A stretch of 7,190 nt of DNA, from assembly GCA_023864145.1 (NCBI GenBank), contig JAIVER010000059.1:1-7190 (forward strand). The letters are read 5' to 3'. This DNA comes from Thiohalomonas sp. (GTDB taxonomy: Bacteria; Pseudomonadota; Gammaproteobacteria; GRL18). The notes beneath the pieces were generated by a model that saw only the letters and a list, made by a program, of their open reading frames with translations, made no database searches and was not told the origin of the DNA. Of the stretch, positions 1-6,717 are shown piece by piece. A program made the translations under genes and the position numbers. Each line of letters starts with the position of its first letter. Within the stretch, counting starts at the first letter, position 1.

Positions 1-120
1 TTTTCCATTTCCAGAATGCTTATGTTGCATTTCTAGAGCTGATTTTTCATGGCCTGTGAGAGTAATTTGCGTCATTGGATAATTTTGCTCTTCTTCTCTA
101 TGAAAATCAAGCATTTTCAT
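1..120 (-). CDS. Probable IS630-family transposase, N-terminal fragment (runs off the window)
   Basis: The minus strand is open from an ATG at 120 to the left edge, giving about 40 residues. An in-frame TAA lies immediately upstream (126-124), so the N-terminus is complete and the C-terminus is outside the window. From residue 16 the protein reads MTQITLTGHEKSALEMQHK. This resembles the start of IS630-type transposases, where a short beta-strand 'I.LT' and a helix ending in QH(R/K) precede the helix-turn-helix. The ATG at 75 would give that canonical start directly, and the ATG at 114 is a third option; none has a strong Shine-Dalgarno. The longest version is reported. In the full element a DDE integrase domain should follow. 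It lies downstream of and in the same direction as the idr operon, so read-through could reach it. The family call rests on a short recognised N-terminus, not on catalytic residues. Confidence 0.5.
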   Translation of the reverse strand, partial: MKMLDFHREEEQNYPMTQITLTGHEKSALEMQHKHSGNGK

Positions 121-251
121 AGGTTATGGGTATATAACATCATTGTAGCAATAGAAATTGTGAAAGAATACTCGAATACTTAAGTCATTATCTAAGTTGC
201 TGTTAATCAGAAAATAATGATTCCCGGTCAGGCTTTATGTAATATAGGATA

Positions 252-284
252 AGGTGGAGTAAGAAACAAGTTTCAACTCCACCT
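252..284 (-). terminator. Stem-loop downstream of idrA, candidate operon terminator
   Basis: AGGTGGAGT (252-260) pairs perfectly with ACTCCACCT (276-284), a 9-bp stem. The inner part can extend the fold through GAAA/TTTC (263-266 with 271-274) after a small internal loop. On the minus strand it lies about 75 nt beyond the idrA stop. The RNA after the stem reads UAUCCUAUAUU, which is U-rich but not a true U-run. Termination may therefore be inefficient, or the hairpin may instead protect the 3' end. Confidence 0.45.
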
Positions 285-329
285 AACAACTTAAACACGC
301 TGACCCTGGACTTATTAGCCTAAGGACAG

Positions 330-356
330 CGCAGCTCTCTTTTAACTAAGAGTGCG
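330..356 (-). other. Bulged stem-loop immediately after the idrA stop codon
   Basis: CGCA (330-333) pairs with TGCG (353-356), and CTCTT (337-341) with AAGAG (348-352). This leaves a 3-nt bulge (334-336) and a 6-nt loop. It begins one nucleotide after the idrA stop codon on the minus strand. No U-tract follows, so it is more likely a 3'-UTR structure than an intrinsic terminator. Confidence 0.35.
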
Positions 357-357
357 A

Positions 358-3054
358 TTAAGTAATATTACGTGGTGCGAAGGACATAGCGCGGAAGTCT
401 TTCTTGAACTCAGACTCACCGATCTTCTTGACTTTACCAACACCCATCTTGTAATTGTAGTTACCTGAAACATTATCAGGAACACGAATTGTCAGAGAGT
501 TGTTAGGCTGTTTCATATCAAGGAAGTTAGCATACATTACACCCTCCTTGGTAGTAGGGGTAACAATAGCAATTGCCGAGATAGACGCTTTATCAAGTTT
601 GATATGCCCGTTCTTCATCAGTTCAGAGAACTGGAAGTCTTTAGCATGTACACCAAGAATTGTGTCTTTGAAAACAGGTACACGATCAGAGTACATCATG
701 ACCATATCAGCAGATTCAATACCACGTTTTTTCGCATCTTCTGGATGAATTTCTACCCAGTTGCCAGGCCAGCGTTGTGAGATGTAGTCACGACGTTCAA
801 CATCATCAAAACCTGATTGCCAGACTTCGTTAACACGACCATTACTCATCCATAGCTCATCTTTCTTAGGCGATAACCATTCCCATAAGTCGCCAAACAG
901 GCTCCAAGGGTGTTTCTGCAGGTTAATCTTACCCGTCTGAGAGTTAAAGTGAGTCATCTTCTTGCCGTAGCGATTTTCTTTCACTGGGCCATTAGAGAGT
1001 CCCATGGCAGTAAATTGCTTTTCACCAACGGTAGTATCGTGAAGACGCTTGCTACCATATAGCATGCCGGTTTTGTAATTGTACATTGTAGGACCCTGGA
1101 TACCATCAGTACCCATCTCACGCATTTTCTGATGCAGAGTTTTGCCTTCAATGTGAGCCGCCACTTTGACCATATGGAATGCTTTACGTCCCTTACGACT
1201 AAAGCGCGATGCTTCTTCAGCAACTTCGTTAGAGTTTTTCCAGTCGAAACCGTCAAAGCCCATCTTACGAGCCAGCAGAGAAATAATTTCCCAATCTGGT
1301 TTCGCTTCGCCCGGTGCATCACTGAATGCCTGATACAGACGCAGACGACGTTCACCATTAGCACGCATGAAGTCAACTTCACCCCAGGTCGCAGCAGGGA
1401 AAACCACATCAGCAAACTTGGCACCAATTGGATCACGCAGATAGATGTCCTGGTTGATAACAACCATACCACCGGAATCAGCACGTTTCTTCAAAGTAGC
1501 AATAATTTCTGCTTTGTTATTTGATTTAACCTGATGAGGATTTTTAACAACAAGTTCTTCGAACTTAGCTGCTAAACCCTGAGAGCCGGGCATAGACTGG
1601 ATCCAGGTTGTACCAATAACGTGGGCAAAACGAGTGTGTCCTGAATATAACCATCTGTCCGTATCCAGCGCCTGACGACGACGTCCTGGCACTTTCTGAG
1701 CAGACTTATTGCGAGGATAACCACCGCCTTTCTGACCACCACGCTGGTGACCACCAAAACGACCAAGAACCTGACCTGGACGACCGCCAGCTCCACAAAT
1801 AGTTGCCAGAGAACTAATGGCGTTGGTGTTACCAGTATTGTTTGACCAGTAGAAGCCTTTCTCAATACCAATAGAAGTCTTAGGACGTTTGCCGTTAACC
1901 GGCTTCGCTAACCATTCAGCTGCCTGATAGATCTTCTTAACATCTATGCTGGCTTTCTCAGCTGCAGACTTAGGATCATATTCAGCCTGCTTAAGATTCC
2001 ACTTCTTGTAATCTTCATAGCCTTTAGTCTGGAATTTACCCCAGGTTGTACGCCACTGCCAGGGAGTGTTACGAGTACCCTGACCACAACCAGAATTAGA
2101 TTCCCATTTATTGTTAACCCATTTCTTAATCCAGTCTGAATCTTCCCAGCCATTTTGCATAATAACACGTGTGATTGCACCTAGAACCAGATTGTCAGAA
2201 CCTGGATTAATATCAATATGTAAACCACCCATCTTATTGATATAGGCAATACCGGCTGTTTCACGAGGATTCAGGCAAATAACTTTCATGCCGTTAGCAA
2301 TACCCGGCATGATATGCTGAGTAAACAGTACGGTTTTAGTTTCATACGGGTCAGTACCACAAATCATCAGAGTTTCAGCTGAACCCCAGTCATCATAGCT
2401 TGGTCCGAAGTTATCAAAACCCGAATCACGGAAACCAGGAGTTGATGTGACATAAGCTGGAGTATCGTGGAAGGTAAAGTTCGGTGTATTAATATGACGT
2501 AATGCATATTTGGTCACCGCATAAGTATTCTCAATATACTGATATGAGAAGGTCTTAATACCATAAGCCGCTTCACCATGCTTCTTCAGAACGTGCTTAC
2601 CGACTTCAGCAGCGATTTCGATAGCATCATCCCATGACATAGGTGTCAGAACACCATTGATACGAACCAGAGGAGTCTTTAAACGATCCTTAGTTTTAGT
2701 ATCAGCGCTATAAGATTTTTGTGCCAATAGACCACCACGAATGGATGAGTCACCATTAGTGTTTACAAAGTTAGTATCTTTGTCAGGAATGACAACAATA
2801 TTATGCTTTTTACCCTTGTAGGTACAAATATTATGCTGCGTAGGAGCAACCCACTCTTGCAGCATATTTCCTGGAAAATCAACGCCAAATGCATTGTCAG
2901 CAGCTTTCATACCACCGTCTTTAGCAGCAACAGGCCAGCGATATACTTTATAACCACATGCAACAATACAATAATCACAAGCAGTCGTCAGGACGTCTGC
3001 ATTCTTAGGTGGTAGTGGCGCATGATCTTTTGCTTGATAATAATCTATACTCAT
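358..3054 (-). CDS. idrA: Iodate reductase catalytic subunit IdrA (AioA-like molybdopterin oxidoreductase)
   Basis: This 898-residue protein is a DMSO-reductase-superfamily enzyme of the arsenite-oxidase (AioA) branch, expected to bind Mo-bis-MGD and one [3Fe-4S] cluster in the periplasm. The cluster motif is C26-x2-C29-x3-C33, within a stretch reading ACDYCIVACGYKVYRW. No fourth Cys follows; the corresponding GDSSIRGG region (101-108) has Ser, as in AioA. The molybdopterin body spans roughly 125-720 and the C-terminal dinucleotide-binding barrel roughly 730-890. Residues R432-F-G-G-H436 match the Arg and His of the AioA substrate pocket. H196 matches its first His, but the position of the pocket Glu (A. 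faecalis Glu203) is Ser204 here. The protein is about 70 residues longer than typical AioA. It has no signal peptide, so export by hitch-hiking on the Tat signal of IdrB is expected. An AGGAG site (3061-3065) overlaps the idrB stop, with 6 nt to the ATG. Iodate as substrate is inferred from the operon partners and pocket changes; an arsenite oxidase or another oxyanion enzyme is the alternative. Confidence 0.85.
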   Translation of the reverse strand: MSIDYYQAKDHAPLPPKNADVLTTACDYCIVACGYKVYRWPVAAKDGGMKAADNAFGVDFPGNMLQEWVAPTQHNICTYKGKKHNIVVIPDKDTNFVNTNGDSSIRGGLLAQKSYSADTKTKDRLKTPLVRINGVLTPMSWDDAIEIAAEVGKHVLKKHGEAAYGIKTFSYQYIENTYAVTKYALRHINTPNFTFHDTPAYVTSTPGFRDSGFDNFGPSYDDWGSAETLMICGTDPYETKTVLFTQHIMPGIANGMKVICLNPRETAGIAYINKMGGLHIDINPGSDNLVLGAITRVIMQNGWEDSDWIKKWVNNKWESNSGCGQGTRNTPWQWRTTWGKFQTKGYEDYKKWNLKQAEYDPKSAAEKASIDVKKIYQAAEWLAKPVNGKRPKTSIGIEKGFYWSNNTGNTNAISSLATICGAGGRPGQVLGRFGGHQRGGQKGGGYPRNKSAQKVPGRRRQALDTDRWLYSGHTRFAHVIGTTWIQSMPGSQGLAAKFEELVVKNPHQVKSNNKAEIIATLKKRADSGGMVVINQDIYLRDPIGAKFADVVFPAATWGEVDFMRANGERRLRLYQAFSDAPGEAKPDWEIISLLARKMGFDGFDWKNSNEVAEEASRFSRKGRKAFHMVKVAAHIEGKTLHQKMREMGTDGIQGPTMYNYKTGMLYGSKRLHDTTVGEKQFTAMGLSNGPVKENRYGKKMTHFNSQTGKINLQKHPWSLFGDLWEWLSPKKDELWMSNGRVNEVWQSGFDDVERRDYISQRWPGNWVEIHPEDAKKRGIESADMVMMYSDRVPVFKDTILGVHAKDFQFSELMKNGHIKLDKASISAIAIVTPTTKEGVMYANFLDMKQPNNSLTIRVPDNVSGNYNYKMGVGKVKKIGESEFKKDFRAMSFAPRNIT

Positions 3055-3063
3055 TACTTTCTC

Positions 3064-3651
3064 CTATGCGATCAGGTTATCTTGACGACCAAACAACAGT
3101 CCCATGATACCAACGGCGTAAACATCATCACCTTCGACTTCAAGCAGAAGCTGAGGCAGACTCTGATAAGCCTGACCGGAAACGATGATACCGTGGCGTC
3201 TTAAATCATATGTAGACAGGTGTAAAGGACATTGTCCCATAACACGCTGATCAGCGACGTGCTTGTAGGTACTCTGTAATGGACCGCCCTGGTGAGTACA
3301 GATATAGCTGAAAGCAACAACATCACGTTGACTGCCTACACCACCACCGGCTTGTACATTGCCCATTTTAACGATCATAGCCTGAGAGTTTTTACCGTCA
3401 TCAGGATAGTTAAAATTAACCGGTTGATGGTCTTTCAATTCACTCAGTTTGGCAATCAGCTTACGAGGATAGCCCTGAACATTTGCCTTGCGTATTTCAG
3501 CTTGTGCTGTGCCGTCAAACAATGTAATTGAAACAGTACTTGCAGCTGCTGCTATACCACCGCTGTACATTAAGAACTTACGGCGATTCAGTATGCACTT
3601 AGCATGTGCTAGTGCTGACTGATCTTTATCAGTAGTTTTTAATTCACTCAT
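3064..3651 (-). CDS. idrB: Iodate reductase small subunit IdrB (Rieske [2Fe-2S], AioB-like, Tat signal)
   Basis: This 195-residue Rieske protein should pass electrons between a periplasmic cytochrome and the molybdenum subunit. A twin-arginine motif, R23-R-K-F-L27, precedes a hydrophobic Ala-rich stretch (about 28-43) and a likely signal-peptidase site near TAQA (48-51). Some AioB proteins keep this segment as a membrane anchor. The cluster ligands are C118-T-H120 and C141-P-L-H144. The two Cys that form the Rieske disulfide in many family members are replaced by Gly123 (CTHQGGPL) and Leu143 (CPLH), so no disulfide can form there. The start ATG overlaps the preceding stop in an ATGA (3648-3651), implying translational coupling. 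The idrA ribosome site lies at this gene's stop codon. The subunit type is clear; the idr rather than aio label comes from the whole operon. Confidence 0.86.
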   Translation of the reverse strand: MSELKTTDKDQSALAHAKCILNRRKFLMYSGGIAAAASTVSITLFDGTAQAEIRKANVQGYPRKLIAKLSELKDHQPVNFNYPDDGKNSQAMIVKMGNVQAGGGVGSQRDVVAFSYICTHQGGPLQSTYKHVADQRVMGQCPLHLSTYDLRRHGIIVSGQAYQSLPQLLLEVEGDDVYAVGIMGLLFGRQDNLIA

Positions 3652-4895
3652 TTCTTTGCTTCCTTAAGTTCTTCTAAAGTAAACATAGGGGCATAATCAG
3701 GAAGATCAGGCTTATCCATCAGGATTTCATCACCAGAGAAGGACTCAATAAATGCAACCAGATCCGCTTTTTCGTCATCACTTAAGCCAAGAGGTTTAAT
3801 CAACTTAGACTTGGTTTTTGGCCAACCCGTAGTACGATTATCTTCATCAAAGCCGCCTTTGTTGTAAAAATCAACCACTTCATCCAATGTATAGAATGCG
3901 CCGTTGTGCATATAAGGTGCAGTATACATGGTATAGCGTAGTGATGGCGTACGGAACTTACCTAAATCCCATTTATTCTTACCACGGAAGTAAGCACCTG
4001 GATCGGCTTTAGCTGTACGATATAACTCTTCGTTTGAACCTTTTGCATACAGTTCGAAACGGAAAGTAATCTGTGCCAGACCATCTTCTTCCCAACGTTT
4101 TGCAGGTGGAACACCGATGTTGTACATTTCCATATCAGATGCTAATGCACCATTATGACACTGGATACAATTGCCCTTACCTTCAAAGACTGCTTTACCA
4201 CGTACTTGCTGTTCGCTCAGTGCTTTTTTATCACCCTTCAGATAACGGTCAATCGGTGTATCAGTCTGATTGATCGTACGCTCAAAGGAAGCAATGGCAC
4301 GCCAAGCATTACTAATTATTGGGTACTCATCACCAAAAACTTCATTAAAACGCTTGCGATATTCTGGAATCAACGCCATACGAGCTTCCATGATATCATT
4401 TTCACCATTACCCTCAACAGCAGCTTTAGCAGCAGATAGAGCCTGTTTTTCTAATGATATGACTGAGTTTGCCCAGGAGCTACCTGGATAGTAACCAGAG
4501 TTCATAATTGACTGACTATTACGCCAGTGAACTGTTCCCGGATAACCACGTGAAAAATCTTCAGCCCATGCCCAACCCTGTGAGGGCTCATGACAACTAG
4601 CACAAGAGATAGAGGCATCTCCACCTAGTATTGGATCAAAGAACAATAATTTACCCAGTTCAACTTTCGCATCACTTTGCTTGTTATCAGATGGAATGGG
4701 TGGGTTAGCAGGAATTGCAGCCAATGCTGCAATTCCTGTTGAAGAAGCCTTGGCAGCAACTGCAGTTTGAGACACTACATTCAACGTACCTTTGAATCCT
4801 TCTTCTTTTGTCGCACTTGCGCTTTCACAACCTGACAGTACAGCAATTGAAACTGCACCGGCAAGCAGAGCGACAGCTTTAATCAATGTTTTCAT
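3648..4895 (-). CDS. idrP1: Di-heme cytochrome c peroxidase-like lipoprotein, IdrP family
   Basis: This 415-residue protein belongs to the MauG/CcpA di-heme peroxidase family. The N-terminus is a lipoprotein signal: MKTL, a hydrophobic core, and the lipobox L20-S-G-C23, predicting lipid attachment at Cys23. An Ala/Pro/Ser-rich linker (about 24-70) follows, so the enzyme is probably tethered in the periplasm. Heme c sites are C98-A-S-C-H102 and C243-I-Q-C-H247. The family motif PYMHNG is at 327-332, followed by the usual helix with DEVVDFYNKGG. The WDGR motif that follows the first heme in its upstream paralogue is replaced here by a PGSSWANS segment. Its expected role is reducing peroxide generated during iodate reduction. 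A GGGAG site (4905-4909) lies 9 nt before the ATG. It starts 20 nt after the first peroxidase gene and overlaps idrB by 4 nt. The P1 label is by position next to idrB only; P1 and P2 may be swapped. Confidence 0.78.
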   Translation of the reverse strand: MKTLIKAVALLAGAVSIAVLSGCESASATKEEGFKGTLNVVSQTAVAAKASSTGIAALAAIPANPPIPSDNKQSDAKVELGKLLFFDPILGGDASISCASCHEPSQGWAWAEDFSRGYPGTVHWRNSQSIMNSGYYPGSSWANSVISLEKQALSAAKAAVEGNGENDIMEARMALIPEYRKRFNEVFGDEYPIISNAWRAIASFERTINQTDTPIDRYLKGDKKALSEQQVRGKAVFEGKGNCIQCHNGALASDMEMYNIGVPPAKRWEEDGLAQITFRFELYAKGSNEELYRTAKADPGAYFRGKNKWDLGKFRTPSLRYTMYTAPYMHNGAFYTLDEVVDFYNKGGFDEDNRTTGWPKTKSKLIKPLGLSDDEKADLVAFIESFSGDEILMDKPDLPDYAPMFTLEELKEAKK

Positions 4896-4915
4896 ATGTT
4901 AATTCTCCCGGACGC

Positions 4916-6037
4916 TTAGTTTTTGACTTCATGCCAGTTTTCAATTGCTTCATATTCTTCAGGATAATCTTCAGACCAGACGTATTTGTCGCCAGTCAGT
5001 TTATCCCCTGATAATGACTTCAAAAACGCAACCAAGTCTTTCTGTTCAGAATCAGTCAGGCCCAGTTTCTTCATACGGCTGTCTTTATTAGAATCTTCGC
5101 CGCCACCATTATTATAGTAAGCAACGACATCTTCTAAGGACTCAACCATACCATTATGCATATAAGGCGCAGTATAAGTTAACTCACGTAGAGAAGGAGT
5201 CAGGAAAGTACCCATATCGGATTTATCCACTTTATGCAGATGGATATGAGCTCCGGCATCACGCTTCAACTGATTGTAATTTTCAACACCCATAAACTGG
5301 TTGTAAGCGAGGAACGCCTGGTGACGGTCGGTATCCATAAAGACATCCCAGTTTTCTGGAACACCCGTATTATATGCTTTACCATCAGTAAAATTAGCAC
5401 CATTATGACACTGTATACAACCTGCTTTACCCTTGAAGATAGACTTTCCGCGTTTTGCAGAAGCTGACATCTTACCGGTATCAAAAGGTGCATTCTTAGA
5501 AGTCAAGGTCTTCAGATATTCAGGAATCGCTTTACGAACTGAAGCATTTGAAGGCTCGCCATAACCGGCATCTTTAAACATTTTAACGTACATAGGATCC
5601 TGCTTAACGCGTTCCTGCATAATACGCATATCCATGTTCATAATGTAATCTTCTGTGAGCATGCCACGAGTTACATCATTGAGATTGGTAGCAAGACGGC
5701 CATCCCACATCCAGCGGTTTTGATGCACTGCATTAATCACAGTCGGGCTGTTTCTGAAATGCTTATTACCTGGATAACCATCAGATAATGCCATGCCGTC
5801 AGCATAGCCTTTTTCTGGATTATGACAATGTGCACAAGAGATTGCAGCATTACCAGATAAACGAGGATCGAAGAACAGACGTTTGCCCAGCTCTGCTTTC
5901 GCCTTGTTAATTTTCACATTTGGCAGTGGGCCGATATCAGGATAATTAGAAGCTGCCTGTGCATTGACAGTCAGCGCTAACCCCAGACCCATTGCAACTG
6001 AAACGAGTAGTCGTTTTTTTGTTGCTCGGATACCCAT
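4916..6037 (-). CDS. idrP2: Di-heme cytochrome c peroxidase-like protein, IdrP family, soluble periplasmic
   Basis: First gene of the operon, 373 residues, MauG/CcpA-type di-heme peroxidase. The start chosen is the ATG at 6037 because GGAGG (6044-6048) lies 6 nt upstream. An in-frame ATG at 6058 would add seven residues but has no ribosome site and lies upstream of the start point predicted from the nearest promoter. Residues 1-30 form a Sec signal peptide: a basic GIRATKKR segment, a hydrophobic core, and cleavage near AQA-A. Heme sites are C68-A-H-C-H72 and C207-I-Q-C-H211. A W-x-WDGR motif typical of this family is at about 109-114, and PYMHNG at 291-296; its Met is a candidate heme ligand. 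An acidic, aromatic C-terminal tail follows about residue 345. It probably works with the second peroxidase to remove peroxide formed by IdrAB. The P2 label is positional. By sequence alone it could pass for a general cytochrome c peroxidase. Confidence 0.78.
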   Translation of the reverse strand: MGIRATKKRLLVSVAMGLGLALTVNAQAASNYPDIGPLPNVKINKAKAELGKRLFFDPRLSGNAAISCAHCHNPEKGYADGMALSDGYPGNKHFRNSPTVINAVHQNRWMWDGRLATNLNDVTRGMLTEDYIMNMDMRIMQERVKQDPMYVKMFKDAGYGEPSNASVRKAIPEYLKTLTSKNAPFDTGKMSASAKRGKSIFKGKAGCIQCHNGANFTDGKAYNTGVPENWDVFMDTDRHQAFLAYNQFMGVENYNQLKRDAGAHIHLHKVDKSDMGTFLTPSLRELTYTAPYMHNGMVESLEDVVAYYNNGGGEDSNKDSRMKKLGLTDSEQKDLVAFLKSLSGDKLTGDKYVWSEDYPEEYEAIENWHEVKN

Positions 6038-6043
6038 AGCTTT

Positions 6044-6048
6044 CCTCC
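6044..6048 (-). promoter_or_regulatory. Shine-Dalgarno deciding the start of the first peroxidase gene
   Basis: GGAGG on the minus strand sits 6 nt before the ATG at 6037. It lies inside the reading frame that would result from starting at 6058, so it argues for the shorter protein. Confidence 0.8.
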
Positions 6049-6059
6049 ACTTAATCATT

Positions 6060-6087
6060 ATTATGTATACAATAAAGTTATTATCAA
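6060..6087 (-). promoter_or_regulatory. Candidate sigma70 promoter of the idr operon
   Basis: On the minus strand, TTGATA (6087-6082, 5 of 6 to TTGACA) is separated by 16 nt from CATAAT (6065-6060, 5 of 6 to TATAAT). Transcription would begin near 6053, leaving a short leader of about 15 nt that contains the GGAGG. The surrounding DNA is very AT-rich, so chance matches are common. Confidence 0.45.
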
Positions 6088-6121
6088 AGAGATTATTGAG
6101 TTCATTGGTATTAACAAAAAG

Positions 6122-6138
6122 TTCAATATTATTTTGAA
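6122..6138. promoter_or_regulatory. Dyad TTCAA-N7-TTGAA, possible operator
   Basis: Two 5-bp arms (6122-6126 and 6134-6138) form an inverted repeat between the two candidate promoters. Size and symmetry would suit a dimeric regulator. No known consensus is matched, and AT-rich DNA produces such repeats by chance. Confidence 0.2.
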
Positions 6139-6150
6139 TGTATTCATGTA

Positions 6151-6166
6151 GGCAAAAAGCATACCT
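6151..6166 (-). promoter_or_regulatory. Weak sigma54-like -24/-12 element
   Basis: The minus strand reads AGGTATGCTTTTTGCC. It has the invariant GG, exactly 10 nt, then GC, with TTGC at the -12 part. Against the TGGCAC-N5-TTGCA consensus, the first base, two bases of the CAC and the last base differ. Related aio operons in several bacteria are RpoN-dependent, which makes the match worth noting. No activator gene lies in the window. Confidence 0.25.
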
Positions 6167-6316
6167 ATTATTTATTTCTTTTTTATCATAGACTTATTAT
6201 TAAATCGCTTAAATATTAAACAATATTATTAAATTATAATAGAAATTATTGATCGCCTTGTTCAGAAACCATTCATTTAACCCTGCCAACAACCTAAAAG
6301 TCTGACTCATTATGTT

Positions 6317-6688
6317 CTATGAAGGAGCTGGCACTCCCACATAATTATCAGAGCCCAGATTAACCTTAAATTTCTCTATTGCCTTTGCCAAAATAAGGCT
6401 CCAGCACTCATTGTAATTTAACTGCGTCGCAGTTCTTTTAAGCTCATCAAAAAAGTCGACAAGTCGGATGTATGCTGATTTTAATGTCCTAATATCAGCA
6501 TGAGTGCTGATAATAAGCATCTTCTTTTGACGACCATGTTCAGTCAATCTGCCAATACTACTGAGCAATAATGGACGAGTGGTAATTGCCTCATGGTGTT
6601 TGTCTGGAATGGCTAATCGAACAAATAAATTCCAGCAGTTACATATGGGACACCTCAACCCCGCTTTACAATTTTCTGAGCTCAGCAA
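6317..6688 (-). CDS. Unrecognised ORF with a CxxCxC cluster, possibly a truncated gene
   Basis: The minus strand is open from 6700 to the TAG at 6317-6319. I do not recognise the product. The N-terminal part holds a Cys cluster, LRCPICNCW (C13, C16 and C18 from a TTG start at 6688), which could be half of a metal site. The rest looks mostly helical, with a long amphipathic stretch near SAYIRLVDFFDELKR. No good start exists: TTG at 6688 lacks a Shine-Dalgarno, and the first ATG (at about residue 57, preceded by AAAAGAAG) would drop the Cys cluster. Just upstream, the reading frame meets a stop (6701-6703) and then the promoter of the divergent transposase-like gene. One reading is that this is the 3' part of a gene cut by a mobile element; another is an intact short gene or a chance ORF. 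Gene status is uncertain. Confidence 0.35.
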   Translation of the reverse strand: MLSSENCKAGLRCPICNCWNLFVRLAIPDKHHEAITTRPLLLSSIGRLTEHGRQKKMLIISTHADIRTLKSAYIRLVDFFDELKRTATQLNYNECWSLILAKAIEKFKVNLGSDNYVGVPAPS

Positions 6689-6717
6689 TAAAAAAGGAAG
6701 TCATCAAACCCGTGTTC

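Larger units (their letters stand above)
121..357. other. Intergenic region between idrA and the transposase fragment
   Basis: I see no plausible gene on either strand here. It contains two stem-loops on the idrA side (252-284 and 330-356) and a short inverted repeat GTTAT-N6-ATAAC (123-138) just ahead of the transposase start. That repeat could be part of an insertion-element end, but one copy without its partner end cannot prove this. Confidence 0.5.

Noticed and set aside
981..1871. Long open frames overlapping idrA in other frames on both strands
   Set aside because: They lie wholly inside a well-supported gene, show low-complexity or atypical residue composition, and lack ribosome sites.
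358..3651. Annotating the large and small subunits as ordinary arsenite oxidase aioA/aioB
   Set aside because: The fold and cofactor motifs fit. However, the co-operonic pair of di-heme peroxidases, the pocket Glu-to-Ser change, the extra length and the missing Rieske disulfide fit idr better. No aioX, aioS, aioR or arsenic-resistance gene is present in the window.
6038..6058. Longer start of the first peroxidase at the ATG at 6058
   Set aside because: It has no ribosome site, would place the GGAGG inside the coding region, and would put seven extra residues ahead of a clean signal peptide.
6233..6238. Perfect TATAAT on the minus strand upstream of the operon
   Set aside because: No acceptable -35 lies at 16-18 nt, and in DNA of about 18% G+C such hexamers are expected by chance.
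6059..6316. FNR/Anr-type site (TTGAT-N4-ATCAA) for anaerobic control
   Set aside because: Only half-sites TTGAT were found, without a proper second arm at the required spacing.
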